Source: Marinicella rhabdoformis | Lineage (GTDB): Bacteria; Pseudomonadota; Gammaproteobacteria; Xanthomonadales; Marinicellaceae | Direction of reading: 5' to 3' | Length of the DNA stretch: 64,000 nt | Assembly: GCF_009671245.1 (NCBI RefSeq) | Contig: NZ_VTFS01000001.1 | Span: 62,372 to 126,371 of the forward strand | In this document: positions 46,698 through 55,089 of the stretch, piece by piece | Layout of the letters: every line of letters begins with the position of its first letter | Position numbering within the stretch: the first letter of the stretch is position 1 | The notes under the pieces: model-generated | What the model saw: only the letters and a program-made list of their open reading frames with translations | Database searches by the model: none | Told to the model about the DNA's origin: nothing | Position numbers and translations under genes: made by a program

Positions 46698-48614
46698 ATG
46701 AAATATATAATCACACTGATGGCAATGGCTTGCCCAATCATTTCACATGCTGAACTCAGCATCAAAGAAAATTTAAATGAAGCTGAGCGATCACCACTGT
46801 TTCAACAAAAGTTTGCCAGCAGCCTGATTTCAGCCAAAGGACTGGACACCATCAAATTACACAATGGCGTTGACCTACAGTTTAAAAAGTACACCGATTT
46901 AACTCGGCTGGATCAAAATGAAAAATTCAAACCTTTACTGAATCAAAACACTGTCAATCAGTACTTACGTGCCAGACCGACCTATTCAGAAAACGTGTTG
47001 CAATTACAAGATCGCTTGATAGTAGAAAGAACGATGAAAGTTTCTCTTAAACCAGGCGTTTGTAAACAAGCTGATATTCCTGTTTCTGTGAATGAGTTGT
47101 GTTTTGTCAATGGCAATGAGCAACTGCCAAGCGGCACCCATACTTACCTTAAAAATTTGCGGCAAAAATTGACAAAAGCAAAGCCATCAACCTTATTTAA
47201 AAACAACATCACAGTTGGACAATTGCGAGCCATGAATGATGAGCAATTGTTAGATGCATTATTAAACAGTGATGAACGCGAAATCTCTTTAGTGAGCGTT
47301 TTGCCCACAGAAGTTTACAATCAAGTTCCCACAAGCAACCTATGGAATACCCAACAAAAACTCAAAACATCGAATTTTAATGAGACCAGTCACGCCTCTG
47401 TATTGGCAACCCAGCAGTTTAGTACTGTGCCACAAAGCCCAATACATAACTCCGGCGGTAACAAAGTGTTCCCTACAAATTATTTTTTAACGGGTTTTAC
47501 CGTAGGCAGAGAAATTACCGACACCATAGAAATCACATTGGCACCATCAACCATCTTCACAGACCGGTATTTTGTTCGCTTTGAATATGGTATCAGTGCC
47601 GGATTTGGCTTGCGCTTTCCTTTTTCCGTGTCAGTAGAGTCAAAAGCCATCAACAACAGAAAGCCCCAATCACACTCAGATGGTTTGGTTGTGAAAACTG
47701 CTCCAGCAAGAACAAGCAAAAGTCCAAGAAGGAACACAACGGTCAAAAGTCGAAGGGGCACTGACCCAAGACTGGCCAAAAACAAGTCGAATTCGCAGAG
47801 AAAACTTAACACAAGAGTCAATATTGCAAAAACCAATAACGCAATTAAAGCACGAGACCATCGCCAAAGTGCAGCAAATGCACCTCAAGTTGCAGCTGGT
47901 GAAAACATCAGTGATAACTCAGGCCCTAAAGTCACCCATGCAGAAGTAAGCATATCAGTTGAGCCAGTCAATGTTAAAAGTGATGGATCACCCGCCTACC
48001 CTGCGGTTAATTTACACCAAACAAAATACTTCAACGGCAAAGAATTTGTCCTTGAGTTTAAAGCCGGCTGTAAATTCAAAGCCTCCATACCAGGAGATGA
48101 CATCAACCGTGAATGCCCTAATATTGACTTCAGTAAAAGCCGCGACATTGATCCAATCATAGGTGATGACAGGGCCAAACTCGCCACACTGTGGCTGGAT
48201 GGCAAAGCCACAGGTTTGTATTTAGAAGTGGGCGCTGGGAATGTTCAAGTCGATGTCGGCATCCAGTCTAACCTGACCAACGGTCGAATTCGGTTTAATG
48301 CATATGGGTACAACAACACACTGATAGAAAACCAAGCGAATCACTCGTTTTTGTTCGAAGACAAGAACACCCAAAAATTTAATGTGATTAATGACAACAA
48401 CAAAAATTCAGCCTTCAACATCAATTCGCCCAGTTATGGTTTTGATTTAGAACTGCTTCCTGTAGCCAGAGCAAAAATCAAAGTGGATTTAGGCATTAAG
48501 AAACTGAGTAAAACACTGGGGCCATACAGCTTAGATGCACTGTCCATGACATTAGGCTCATTCAGCTTAGGCCACCATGAAGGCACCGTTTCCAGTCACA
48601 TTTACAGCTTATAA
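46698..48614 (+). CDS. Secreted protein of unknown function (gene 1 of a pair)
   Basis: The 638-residue protein starts with a signal peptide (KYIITLMAMACPIISHAEL) after a good AGGAG site. The beta-rich N-terminal half ends with a membrane-like strand region (TDRYFVRFEYGISAGFGLRF). Residues ~315-400 are Lys/Arg/Ser/Thr-rich low complexity (RRNTTVKSRRGTDPRLAKNK). The C-terminal third is again beta-rich. I do not recognise the family. It is followed closely by a second secreted gene with the same kind of basic middle section. Confidence 0.7.
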   Translation: MKYIITLMAMACPIISHAELSIKENLNEAERSPLFQQKFASSLISAKGLDTIKLHNGVDLQFKKYTDLTRLDQNEKFKPLLNQNTVNQYLRARPTYSENVLQLQDRLIVERTMKVSLKPGVCKQADIPVSVNELCFVNGNEQLPSGTHTYLKNLRQKLTKAKPSTLFKNNITVGQLRAMNDEQLLDALLNSDEREISLVSVLPTEVYNQVPTSNLWNTQQKLKTSNFNETSHASVLATQQFSTVPQSPIHNSGGNKVFPTNYFLTGFTVGREITDTIEITLAPSTIFTDRYFVRFEYGISAGFGLRFPFSVSVESKAINNRKPQSHSDGLVVKTAPARTSKSPRRNTTVKSRRGTDPRLAKNKSNSQRKLNTRVNIAKTNNAIKARDHRQSAANAPQVAAGENISDNSGPKVTHAEVSISVEPVNVKSDGSPAYPAVNLHQTKYFNGKEFVLEFKAGCKFKASIPGDDINRECPNIDFSKSRDIDPIIGDDRAKLATLWLDGKATGLYLEVGAGNVQVDVGIQSNLTNGRIRFNAYGYNNTLIENQANHSFLFEDKNTQKFNVINDNNKNSAFNINSPSYGFDLELLPVARAKIKVDLGIKKLSKTLGPYSLDALSMTLGSFSLGHHEGTVSSHIYSL

Positions 48615-48633
48615 ATTCAGTCAGGAGTACACA

Positions 48634-49518
48634 ATGAAAATAAACATATTGACCATACTGTTTATCATCATGTCACCAATGCTACAAGCGGCAAAACCTG
48701 CAGCTTGTACCGGCGTGGCCAAAACATGCACAGAAAATGACCGCTTTGACAAAACCATAGACGGACAAGAATACAGCTGCTATTCGTGTAAACAAGTGGT
48801 GTGTAAATCTGGAGGTTCAGGTCCTATAGCCGGCACTGAAACTTCGTCAGTCTGTGAATCCAAAGCCCCAAGCGGTCGTGCACTTATCAGTACACGCCAA
48901 GAATTACAATTTGATGAAGCCGATGCGATATTTGGAAAAAAAACCGAGGTTAAAGGCGCTCACCCCAAACCCAAAACAACCTCAAAGCACACCACAAGCA
49001 CAAAGCGCACCGCAAACACCCAGGGTAACGATCACAGATACGCTCAAACAAGCAACAAAAAAAGTCACAGGCGCTCTAAGGGTACTGAAACAGAACAAAT
49101 AATTGTACCCAACAACAGGACTCAAGTTGACCACCGAAAAAAAAGCCGCATTAAGAAAAACACTGAAAGAGGTACCAAAGCGCCTGCAATCACACAAATA
49201 AAAGCACCTTCACAAGTCACTTTATATGATGTCACAAACAATCAACTCAGCATCATTTGGATGGACAACGCCAACAATGAATATGGTGTATCAGTAGAAA
49301 GAGGTAGACCACAAAATGATCGCGGTGGTATCAACTACAACTGGCAACATGTATTCAATGTTGAAGAACGGATTCACTCAAATGTAAAAGGCACTGGTTG
49401 GCGTACAGACGGTGACGACGGCTTGTCCTCAAATACAAAATATTGCTACCGCTTAAGGGCATATCGAAAGTCATTTTTTTCAAGTTACAGTAAAACAGTG
49501 TGTACCCAGACCAAGTAA
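48634..49518 (+). CDS. Secreted Cys-rich / fibronectin III-like protein (gene 2)
   Basis: The start is the ATG after CAGGAGT. The 294-residue protein has a signal peptide (INILTILFIIMSPMLQAAK) and a small Cys-rich N-terminal domain (ACTGVAKTC, YSCYSCKQVVCKS). A basic low-complexity segment follows, then a C-terminal fibronectin III-like domain (TLYDVTNNQLSIIWMDNANN, LSSNTKYCYRLRAY). It is probably co-transcribed with gene 1, 19 bases upstream. The role is unknown but extracellular. Confidence 0.75.
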   Translation: MKINILTILFIIMSPMLQAAKPAACTGVAKTCTENDRFDKTIDGQEYSCYSCKQVVCKSGGSGPIAGTETSSVCESKAPSGRALISTRQELQFDEADAIFGKKTEVKGAHPKPKTTSKHTTSTKRTANTQGNDHRYAQTSNKKSHRRSKGTETEQIIVPNNRTQVDHRKKSRIKKNTERGTKAPAITQIKAPSQVTLYDVTNNQLSIIWMDNANNEYGVSVERGRPQNDRGGINYNWQHVFNVEERIHSNVKGTGWRTDGDDGLSSNTKYCYRLRAYRKSFFSSYSKTVCTQTK

Positions 49519-49572
49519 GCTCACTGCTGTTTATAATCCTAGCTTGAGTGCTCAAATTGGCACAAACTGGGG

Positions 49573-50292
49573 TTAATAATTCAGTCTTTTGTTCTCTGGC
49601 TGCTTTTTAATCCCAGACAATATGCTTTGCCCAAGCCACTCTTGAGCAACCGAAGTGTATTTTTCATCACCAAAAATTTTCAACCTATTTTGTTTAATGG
49701 CATCATCAAAATCATGCCAGCCCATCCAAACTTCAGTCAGGTCTTTTGAGTTGGCTATGATTTGGACATCGACTTCATAATCATTGTCCTTATTACACAA
49801 GTCCACACTGTCATCTTCAAACACCAGCCAATAATCAGCCAAGCCATCATCAATGTCTGTTAAGTGAATATGAGCAATAAAAGGATTAGGAAGAATGGCT
49901 ATGCTTTTGGCATTTCTCATGATATCCCACATCAAAAAACGTGGATCCAAATCATCCAAGGACGGCGTGGTTTGTAACCACTTTTGTCCCCACCCTGCCA
50001 TACCAATGATCACAGGTTCCAGCGCTTGTCCTGCATCGGTTAACTTGTAAGTGATCTGATTGCCTTTGAGGTTGGTCTTTTTAACAATAACACCAATATA
50101 AACCAGTTCTTTCAAACGCTTGGACAACAAAGTTCGGGACATTCTTGGTACGCCACGACTGATGTCATTGAATGTATTGGAACCAAACAACAGTTCACGT
50201 AAAACCAAGACAGTCCAACGGTTACATAAAATCTCGCTTGCCATTGCCAAAGGACAATACTGTCCATAACTGATGTATTTAACTTTATCCAA
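49573..50292 (-). CDS. HxlR-family transcriptional regulator
   Basis: The 239-residue protein begins with a HxlR winged helix (CPLAMASEILCNRWTVLVLRE, FNDISRGVPRMSRTLLSKRLKELV). The C-terminal ~100 residues resemble an SCP2-like sterol-carrier fold seen in some HxlR proteins. The start is a TTG 7 bases after GCGGGG. It is divergent from the DUF4242 gene and probably regulates it. Confidence 0.85.
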   Translation of the reverse strand: MDKVKYISYGQYCPLAMASEILCNRWTVLVLRELLFGSNTFNDISRGVPRMSRTLLSKRLKELVYIGVIVKKTNLKGNQITYKLTDAGQALEPVIIGMAGWGQKWLQTTPSLDDLDPRFLMWDIMRNAKSIAILPNPFIAHIHLTDIDDGLADYWLVFEDDSVDLCNKDNDYEVDVQIIANSKDLTEVWMGWHDFDDAIKQNRLKIFGDEKYTSVAQEWLGQSILSGIKKQPENKRLNY

Positions 50293-50457
50293 TTAATTAC
50301 CCCGCACCATAATAACCCTAACCATGCTAACACCCGAAAAACCACGAATCCAGTACTGTTTCTGTACCCGTGAGTAAATCTTTTACACTGGATGAGCGAT
50401 ACAGACAGCTTTTATACTGGCATGACTTTCTCAAAACAAACAACCAAGGAGTACTGC

Positions 50458-50730
50458 ATGAAAAAATTCATCATAGAAAGAAACATTCCAAACATAGGCA
50501 CATTCGACCAAGCCGCATTGAATGCGGCATCAGCACAGTCTTGTGATGCCTTGAATCAAGTGGGGCCACAAGTCCAATGGATAGAATCATTCGTTACAGC
50601 CAATAAAACTTTCTGTGTATATCTGGCCGAGGACAAAAGTTTTATCGAAAAACACGCAGAAATTTCAGGCTTCCCAGCCAACAACATCACAGAAGTACAA
50701 ACCATGATCAGCCCTCAAAATGCGGGGTGA
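50458..50730 (+). CDS. DUF4242 small protein
   Basis: The ATG at 50458 follows AAGGAG. The 90-residue protein starts KKFIIERNIPNIGTF and has VQWIESFVTANKTFCVYLAE and IRKHAEISGFPANNI-type helical ends, matching DUF4242, also called the nickel-binding-like small family. The function is unknown. It pairs with the divergent HxlR regulator. Confidence 0.8.
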   Translation: MKKFIIERNIPNIGTFDQAALNAASAQSCDALNQVGPQVQWIESFVTANKTFCVYLAEDKSFIEKHAEISGFPANNITEVQTMISPQNAG

Positions 50731-50750
50731 TTTAATAAGTAAATACCATT

Positions 50751-50787
50751 AAGGTGGCAGAATAAGTTACTTTACTGCCACCCTTTT
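50751..50787 (+). terminator. Terminator of the DUF4242 gene
   Basis: GGTGGCAG and CTGCCACC (8-bp stem, 14-base loop) are followed by CTTTT. Confidence 0.75.
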
Positions 50788-50996
50788 GAACAATAATTAT
50801 TGAGCCTCTTCGAATTAAGTTTTCGTTTTACGATTAAAAAATTGAACCACAGCAAATACAAATGTAGCAACAGGCAGCAAAAACATGAGTCATCACAAAA
50901 CGAGCGCCCACCCATAATGATTTTATAATTTTGTTTTCAGCTCTGACTTCTCCCATAGACTTATTATAATCTAACTTAGCAAACATTCAGTTTTAA
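50788..50996. other. Spacer upstream of parDE, nothing coding
   Basis: No convincing gene. It contains an AT-rich run with TATAAT (about 50965-50970), which may be an additional promoter element for the toxin-antitoxin operon. Confidence 0.4.
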
Positions 50997-51033
50997 TTGA
51001 CAACATTCAATTCAAATACCAAAATATGGTATT
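50997..51033 (+). promoter_or_regulatory. parDE promoter and candidate ParD operator
   Basis: TTGACA (50997-51002) is a perfect -35 element, with a weak -10 (CAAAAT) 17 bases later. Overlapping it, AATACCA and TGGTATT form a perfect 7-bp inverted repeat with a 5-base spacer, well placed for ParD autorepression. Confidence 0.55.
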
Positions 51034-51054
51034 AATCAATATTCTAATTTCATT

Positions 51055-51297
51055 ATGGGAAGAAACACCAGTGTCAGTTTAGGCGAACATTTTGATGAAT
51101 TCATTGCTCAACAAATCTCCGAAGGCCGTTATGGTTCAGCCAGTGAAGTCATCAGAGCCGGTTTACGAAAACTCGAAGATGAAGAAAAGAAGATGGAGAC
51201 TTTGCGTTTTTTAATCCAAGAAGGCAAGGCCAGTGGTACAGCAGAATACAGCTATGATGGCTTGATGAAAGAACTGGATTCAGAATTAGGTTCATGA
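51055..51297 (+). CDS. parD: ParD-family antitoxin
   Basis: The 80-residue ribbon-helix-helix protein starts GRNTSVSLGEHFDEFIAQQI and continues GRYGSASEVIRAGLRKLEDEE, the CopG/ParD (CC2985-type) signature. Its disordered C-terminus binds the toxin. It overlaps parE by 4 bases (ATGA) and is likely autoregulated through the upstream inverted repeat. No clear ribosome site precedes the ATG. Confidence 0.93.
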   Translation: MGRNTSVSLGEHFDEFIAQQISEGRYGSASEVIRAGLRKLEDEEKKMETLRFLIQEGKASGTAEYSYDGLMKELDSELGS

Positions 51298-51587
51298 GTC
51301 AATTCATACTATCTGGGTCAGCTCGTTCCGACTTAAAAAGCATAGCGAGCTATACCCAAAAAACTTGGGGAGCACAACAAAGGCGACTTTACCTCAAAGA
51401 AATTGACGAGTCATTTCACTGGATAGCTGAAAACCCAAAAGCTGGGCATCCATGTAATGAAGTCAGTCATGGCCTCAGAAAACAGCCAAGTGGACAACAC
51501 ATCATTTACTACGAAACCCAACAACACCATATTTTCATCATTCGTGTGCTGCATAAAAGCATGGATGTTTCTCTACACTTTAAGTAG
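51294..51587 (+). CDS. parE: ParE-family toxin
   Basis: The 97-residue RelE/ParE-fold protein has SARSDLKSIASYTQKTWG, AQQRRLYLKEIDESFHWIAE, and the ending HHIFIIRVLHKSMDVSLHF. ParE toxins inhibit DNA gyrase. It overlaps the antitoxin gene and is complete, so the pair is probably active. Confidence 0.93.
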   Translation: MSQFILSGSARSDLKSIASYTQKTWGAQQRRLYLKEIDESFHWIAENPKAGHPCNEVSHGLRKQPSGQHIIYYETQQHHIFIIRVLHKSMDVSLHFK

Positions 51588-51638
51588 CTGCCTGTCCAGT
51601 GAATTGAGGTTTATAGCAATAGATTATAGAATCATGTC

Positions 51639-52241
51639 TCACAAATGCTTAAACTTATCCAGCTTGGTTTGTAGGTAAGCTTGGTTGTGCGGATTGTGGC
51701 CGACTTTGACTGCGATGCGCTCATTTACCGTCACACCCGCTTCTTCAATGGCGGCAATTTTTTCAGGATTGTTGGTCATCAAGTTAATGGTTTTAATACC
51801 AAAATGTTTAAACACATCTCCCAGCATGGCATAGCTGCGGTTGTCTGGTGCGTGACCTAAAGTAACATTGGCATCGAATGTATCGACGCCTTGGTCTTGC
51901 AATTGATAAGCTTTGATTTTTTCAGTCAAACCAATACCACGACCTTCTTGTCGCAGGTAGATCAACAAACCCTGCTCGGCCTCACCTATCGCTTTCATAG
52001 CGAAAGCCAATTGTGGACCACAATCACAGCGCAAACTGAACAAACCATCACCGGTCAAACATTCAGAATGCACACGGGTCAACATGGGTTGGTCTAAATC
52101 CAGTTCACCATGATTTTTTTCATCAGTAACTGGATATTTCACCATGGCCAAATGTTCTTGACCATTGTGCTCAAACACATGCACCTGAAAATCTGCGTAT
52201 TCAGTGGGCAACTTGGCTTCAGTGATGAATTGCGTGCTCAT
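51639..52241 (-). CDS. ribA: GTP cyclohydrolase II
   Basis: The 200-residue enzyme makes the first riboflavin precursor from GTP. It has the zinc ligands as C-x10-C-x-C in SECLTGDGLFSLRCDCG, then YLRQEGRGIGL, DTFDANVTLGH and NLMTNNPEKI. It is complete, standalone, and overlaps the ribH stop by one base (TGATG). It supplies the activity that the degenerate C-terminal half of RibB seems to lack. Confidence 0.96.
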   Translation of the reverse strand: MSTQFITEAKLPTEYADFQVHVFEHNGQEHLAMVKYPVTDEKNHGELDLDQPMLTRVHSECLTGDGLFSLRCDCGPQLAFAMKAIGEAEQGLLIYLRQEGRGIGLTEKIKAYQLQDQGVDTFDANVTLGHAPDNRSYAMLGDVFKHFGIKTINLMTNNPEKIAAIEEAGVTVNERIAVKVGHNPHNQAYLQTKLDKFKHL

Positions 52242-52726
52242 CAGTCTTCATCACCTTCTGTTGCGCCCTCAATGTCTAGCAACAAAGTTTCTTCAAGTTT
52301 CAGTAAAGCCAAAGCAGCTTCTGCAGCCTCCTTACCTTTATTTTCCTTACCGAATTCACCCGATGTAGCCGATCTTGCTTTCGCTTGATCACCATTTTCT
52401 ACTGTGATGATGCCATTACCAATCGGCATGCCATAATTCAATGAAACGTCCATGATGCCACGCGCACTTTGTTCACATACATGATCAAAATGTGCGGTCT
52501 CACCTCGAATCACACAACCCAAGGCAATCACTGCATTAAAACTGCCAGATTCTGCGACCATTTGACAAGCCAATGGCACTTCCAAAGCACCTGGCACGTC
52601 GAATCGTTCGTAGTCAACACCAGCAGCTTCTAATGCTTCGATGGCACCTTGGAACAAGCCGTCATTGATTTCTTTGTAAAAAGGGGCCGTTATGATGGCA
52701 ACATGATGTTCGTTGGTATTTTTCAT
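52241..52726 (-). CDS. ribH: 6,7-dimethyl-8-ribityllumazine synthase
   Basis: The 161-residue protein has the lumazine synthase pattern: FDVPGALEVPLACQ, ALGCVIRGETAHFDHVCEQS, and NYGMPIGNGIITVEN. It condenses the RibB and RibD-pathway products into lumazine. It overlaps ribA and lies 4 bases after ribB, so the genes are coupled. The acidic C-terminal tail is a little longer than usual. Confidence 0.95.
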   Translation of the reverse strand: MKNTNEHHVAIITAPFYKEINDGLFQGAIEALEAAGVDYERFDVPGALEVPLACQMVAESGSFNAVIALGCVIRGETAHFDHVCEQSARGIMDVSLNYGMPIGNGIITVENGDQAKARSATSGEFGKENKGKEAAEAALALLKLEETLLLDIEGATEGDED

Positions 52727-52730
52727 ATTT

Positions 52731-53825
52731 TTAGTGTTCGTATTGAATATATTGGGAAATTTCTAAACCGAAACCAGACAGCGCAGGATATCGCACTTCC
52801 GGGCTCATTAATTGCATCTTACCCACATTCATGGCACGCAGGATTTGTGAACCGACGCCCACATTGTGGTAGGCAAAATTATTGTCTTTGGATTTTGATT
52901 TGCCCATTTCATCGATATCAATAGACACCGATTCATTGGAATTCAAAATAACCACCACGCCTTCTCCTTTATCGGCTATGGTTTTCAAGGCGCGTTGTGT
53001 CGTCCAGTAGTCATCAGAGGAATCCACACCGCGCAATTCACGGAAGAAGTGGCCGTATTGGACACGAACCGGCACAGGTTTTTCTGGATTGAACTCACCG
53101 CGATAAAAAGCCAAATGTTCGGTGTCATTGATGTGGTCTTGGAATTTTTTGACTTGAAAGTCGCCCCATTGGGTGCTGAATTCAAACTCACTGATGACCT
53201 CAACGGTAGTCTCCGTCATCATGCGGTATTCAATCAAATCGGCAATCGTACCAATTTTTAAATCATGCTTTTGTGCTATCTTCATCAAATCATCACGGCG
53301 CGCCATGCTGCCGTCTTCGTTCATGATTTCGACAATCACAGCAGCTGGTGTTTGACCCGATAACAAAGCAATGTCACAACCCGCTTCGGTGTGCCCTGCC
53401 CTTGATAACACGCCACCTTGTTGTGCCATCAATGGAAAAATATGTCCAGGCATCGCCATGTCTTCTGGTTTGGCATTGACTTTTACCGCATCAATGATGG
53501 TTTTATAACGGTCATAGGCAGATATGCCTGTAGTAATGCCATGGGCGGCATCAATCGAGATGGTGAAGTTGGTTTCCAATTGCGCCGTGTTATTGGTCAC
53601 CATCAGTGGCAAGCCCAATTGCTCACATTTTTCTTTGGTCAAAGTCAAACATATTAGGCCGCGTGCATGTTTGGTCATGAAGTTAATCACTTCAGGTGTC
53701 ACGGCATTGGCCGCAATAACCAAATCACCTTCATTCTCACGGTCCTCATCGTCCATCAAAATGACCATCTTGCCATGTTTGATGTCTTCAATTAGTTCTT
53801 GCGTGCTGTTCAGTTGTAAGCTCAT
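52731..53825 (-). CDS. ribB: 3,4-dihydroxy-2-butanone-4-phosphate synthase with inactive GCHII-like half
   Basis: The 364-residue protein has the RibB catalytic domain at residues ~1-205 (DDEDRENEGDLV, then HARGLICL and RAGHTEAGCDIALLSG). The C-terminal half is a GTP cyclohydrolase II-like domain. It lacks the cysteine zinc ligands: the segment reads RVQYGHFFRELRGV in place of the C-x10-C-x-C site. It therefore makes only the butanone phosphate, with ribA doing the other step. This RibB plus separate RibA layout is common in gammaproteobacteria. Confidence 0.94.
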   Translation of the reverse strand: MSLQLNSTQELIEDIKHGKMVILMDDEDRENEGDLVIAANAVTPEVINFMTKHARGLICLTLTKEKCEQLGLPLMVTNNTAQLETNFTISIDAAHGITTGISAYDRYKTIIDAVKVNAKPEDMAMPGHIFPLMAQQGGVLSRAGHTEAGCDIALLSGQTPAAVIVEIMNEDGSMARRDDLMKIAQKHDLKIGTIADLIEYRMMTETTVEVISEFEFSTQWGDFQVKKFQDHINDTEHLAFYRGEFNPEKPVPVRVQYGHFFRELRGVDSSDDYWTTQRALKTIADKGEGVVVILNSNESVSIDIDEMGKSKSKDNNFAYHNVGVGSQILRAMNVGKMQLMSPEVRYPALSGFGLEISQYIQYEH

Positions 53826-53951
53826 ATTTTTTGCTCTTTTTTATCGTCATTACACGGCTGCCCTAAAGGCCCTACTTTTGGTGACCGGGTAATCTATAGC
53901 GAAGCGGGTTCGAACGCAGTTCGAAATTTTAATCGTATATTAATAGTTATT

Positions 53952-54551
53952 CTAATTTGACTGACAGGCCAACATCTTTTCAACGTATCGCGCCACGGTG
54001 TCAATTTCAACATTCACCGCATCACCGGCTTGTAACGCACCCAAATTGGTGTGTTCCAAAGTGTGTGGCACCAAATTCACCGACAACACACCCTGATCCA
54101 CAGTATTAACCGTCAAACTTGTGCCATTGATGGTGATCGAACCTTTAACCGCAACGAATTTATCTAATTCTGCGGGTATTTTAAAGGAAAACACTTCAGA
54201 ACGGGCGCTTGCCGTGCGAGATAAACATTTGCCCACCGCATCGACATGACCCGAAACCAAATGACCACCCAATTGATCTTGTAAAGTCAAAGCAGGTTCC
54301 AGGTTCAAAACCTTACCCACTTGCCAATCACCCACTGTGGTTTTATTGACGGTTTCTACAGACACATCAACGGTCACTTCATCGCCTTTGAAGCTGGTCA
54401 CTGTTAAACAGACGCCATCCATGGCGATTGAGTCGCCCAGATGAACGCCTGACATGTTCTTGAAATTAGTTTTGATGGTCATGTGCAAATCCCCCCCGCG
54501 AGATTCGCGGGCTTGCACTGTACCCAAAGATTGGATGATACCTGTGAACAT
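53952..54551 (-). CDS. ribE: Riboflavin synthase, alpha chain
   Basis: The ATG at 54551 starts MFTGIIQSLGTVQ, the exact family start; the longer frame to 54599 is not used. The 199-residue protein has two similar beta-barrel halves, seen in the paired GDSIAMDGVCLTVTSF and GSITINGTSLTVN. It forms riboflavin from two lumazines. It is the first gene of the minus-strand rib group. No RFN/FMN riboswitch was found in its upstream 150 bp, which it shares with the divergent blaI. Confidence 0.96.
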   Translation of the reverse strand: MFTGIIQSLGTVQARESRGGDLHMTIKTNFKNMSGVHLGDSIAMDGVCLTVTSFKGDEVTVDVSVETVNKTTVGDWQVGKVLNLEPALTLQDQLGGHLVSGHVDAVGKCLSRTASARSEVFSFKIPAELDKFVAVKGSITINGTSLTVNTVDQGVLSVNLVPHTLEHTNLGALQAGDAVNVEIDTVARYVEKMLACQSN

Positions 54552-54643
54552 AGAATAACTGATTATTTTCAATGCCTCTGATATGGCGGCTGATTCCATT
54601 AAATCAACTTCAACTCATAATTATTTTATTCAACAAATTACAC

Positions 54644-54673
54644 TTGACTTCTTAGAGACTACAGCTGTAAACT
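54644..54673 (+). promoter_or_regulatory. blaI promoter with a BlaI/MecI-type operator
   Basis: TTGACT (54644-54649) is a -35 element, with TAAACT or TGTAAA as -10. Between and overlapping them, ACTACAGCTGTAAACT holds the palindrome TACAGCTGTA (54660-54669), matching the TACA-n2-TGTA core of BlaI/MecI operators. It is well placed for autorepression. Confidence 0.75.
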
Positions 54674-54699
54674 TTAGACACCCAAAAAGCACTATACTC

Positions 54700-55089
54700 A
54701 TGAATATTGCAGAATCAGAGTTAACAGTCATCTCCACACTGTGGAAACAATCTCCATTGACCATAGGTCAAATAATAGAACGCGTTCAGCACAACACAGA
54801 CTGGCATGACAACACAATCAAAACATTGGTTAACAGGTTACTGAAAAAAGGTCACATCAGCCGTGTTAAAGATGGCAGGCAATTTTTCTACAGCCCGATT
54901 ACAGAAGAGAATCAAGTCGCAGAAACTGAATCCAATCAATTACTTGACCGTTTTTTTAAAGGCAAACTATCTCCCCTCTTGGCCCACTTTGCTGAGAATA
55001 AAAAAATCACACAACAAGATTTAAGTGAAATAGAAAATATCATTCAAAACATAAAAACAGATATTCAAAAGGGCGAAACTGATGAGTGA
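54700..55089 (+). CDS. blaI: BlaI/MecI/CopY-family repressor
   Basis: The ATG at 54700 begins MNIAESELTVISTLWKQSP, the typical start; a longer frame from 54583 would run through the operator and is rejected. The 129-residue protein has the winged helix (LTIGQIIERVQHNTDWHDNTIKTLVNRLLKKGHI) and a C-terminal dimerisation part that is normally the proteolysis target. It overlaps the M56 gene by 8 bases. Confidence 0.93.
   Translation: MNIAESELTVISTLWKQSPLTIGQIIERVQHNTDWHDNTIKTLVNRLLKKGHISRVKDGRQFFYSPITEENQVAETESNQLLDRFFKGKLSPLLAHFAENKKITQQDLSEIENIIQNIKTDIQKGETDE

Noticed and set aside
53826-54699. FMN (RFN) riboswitch upstream of ribB or ribE
   Set aside because: None of the conserved RFN sequence blocks is present in either spacer; only a small TTCGAA/TTCGAA palindrome was seen near 53910.
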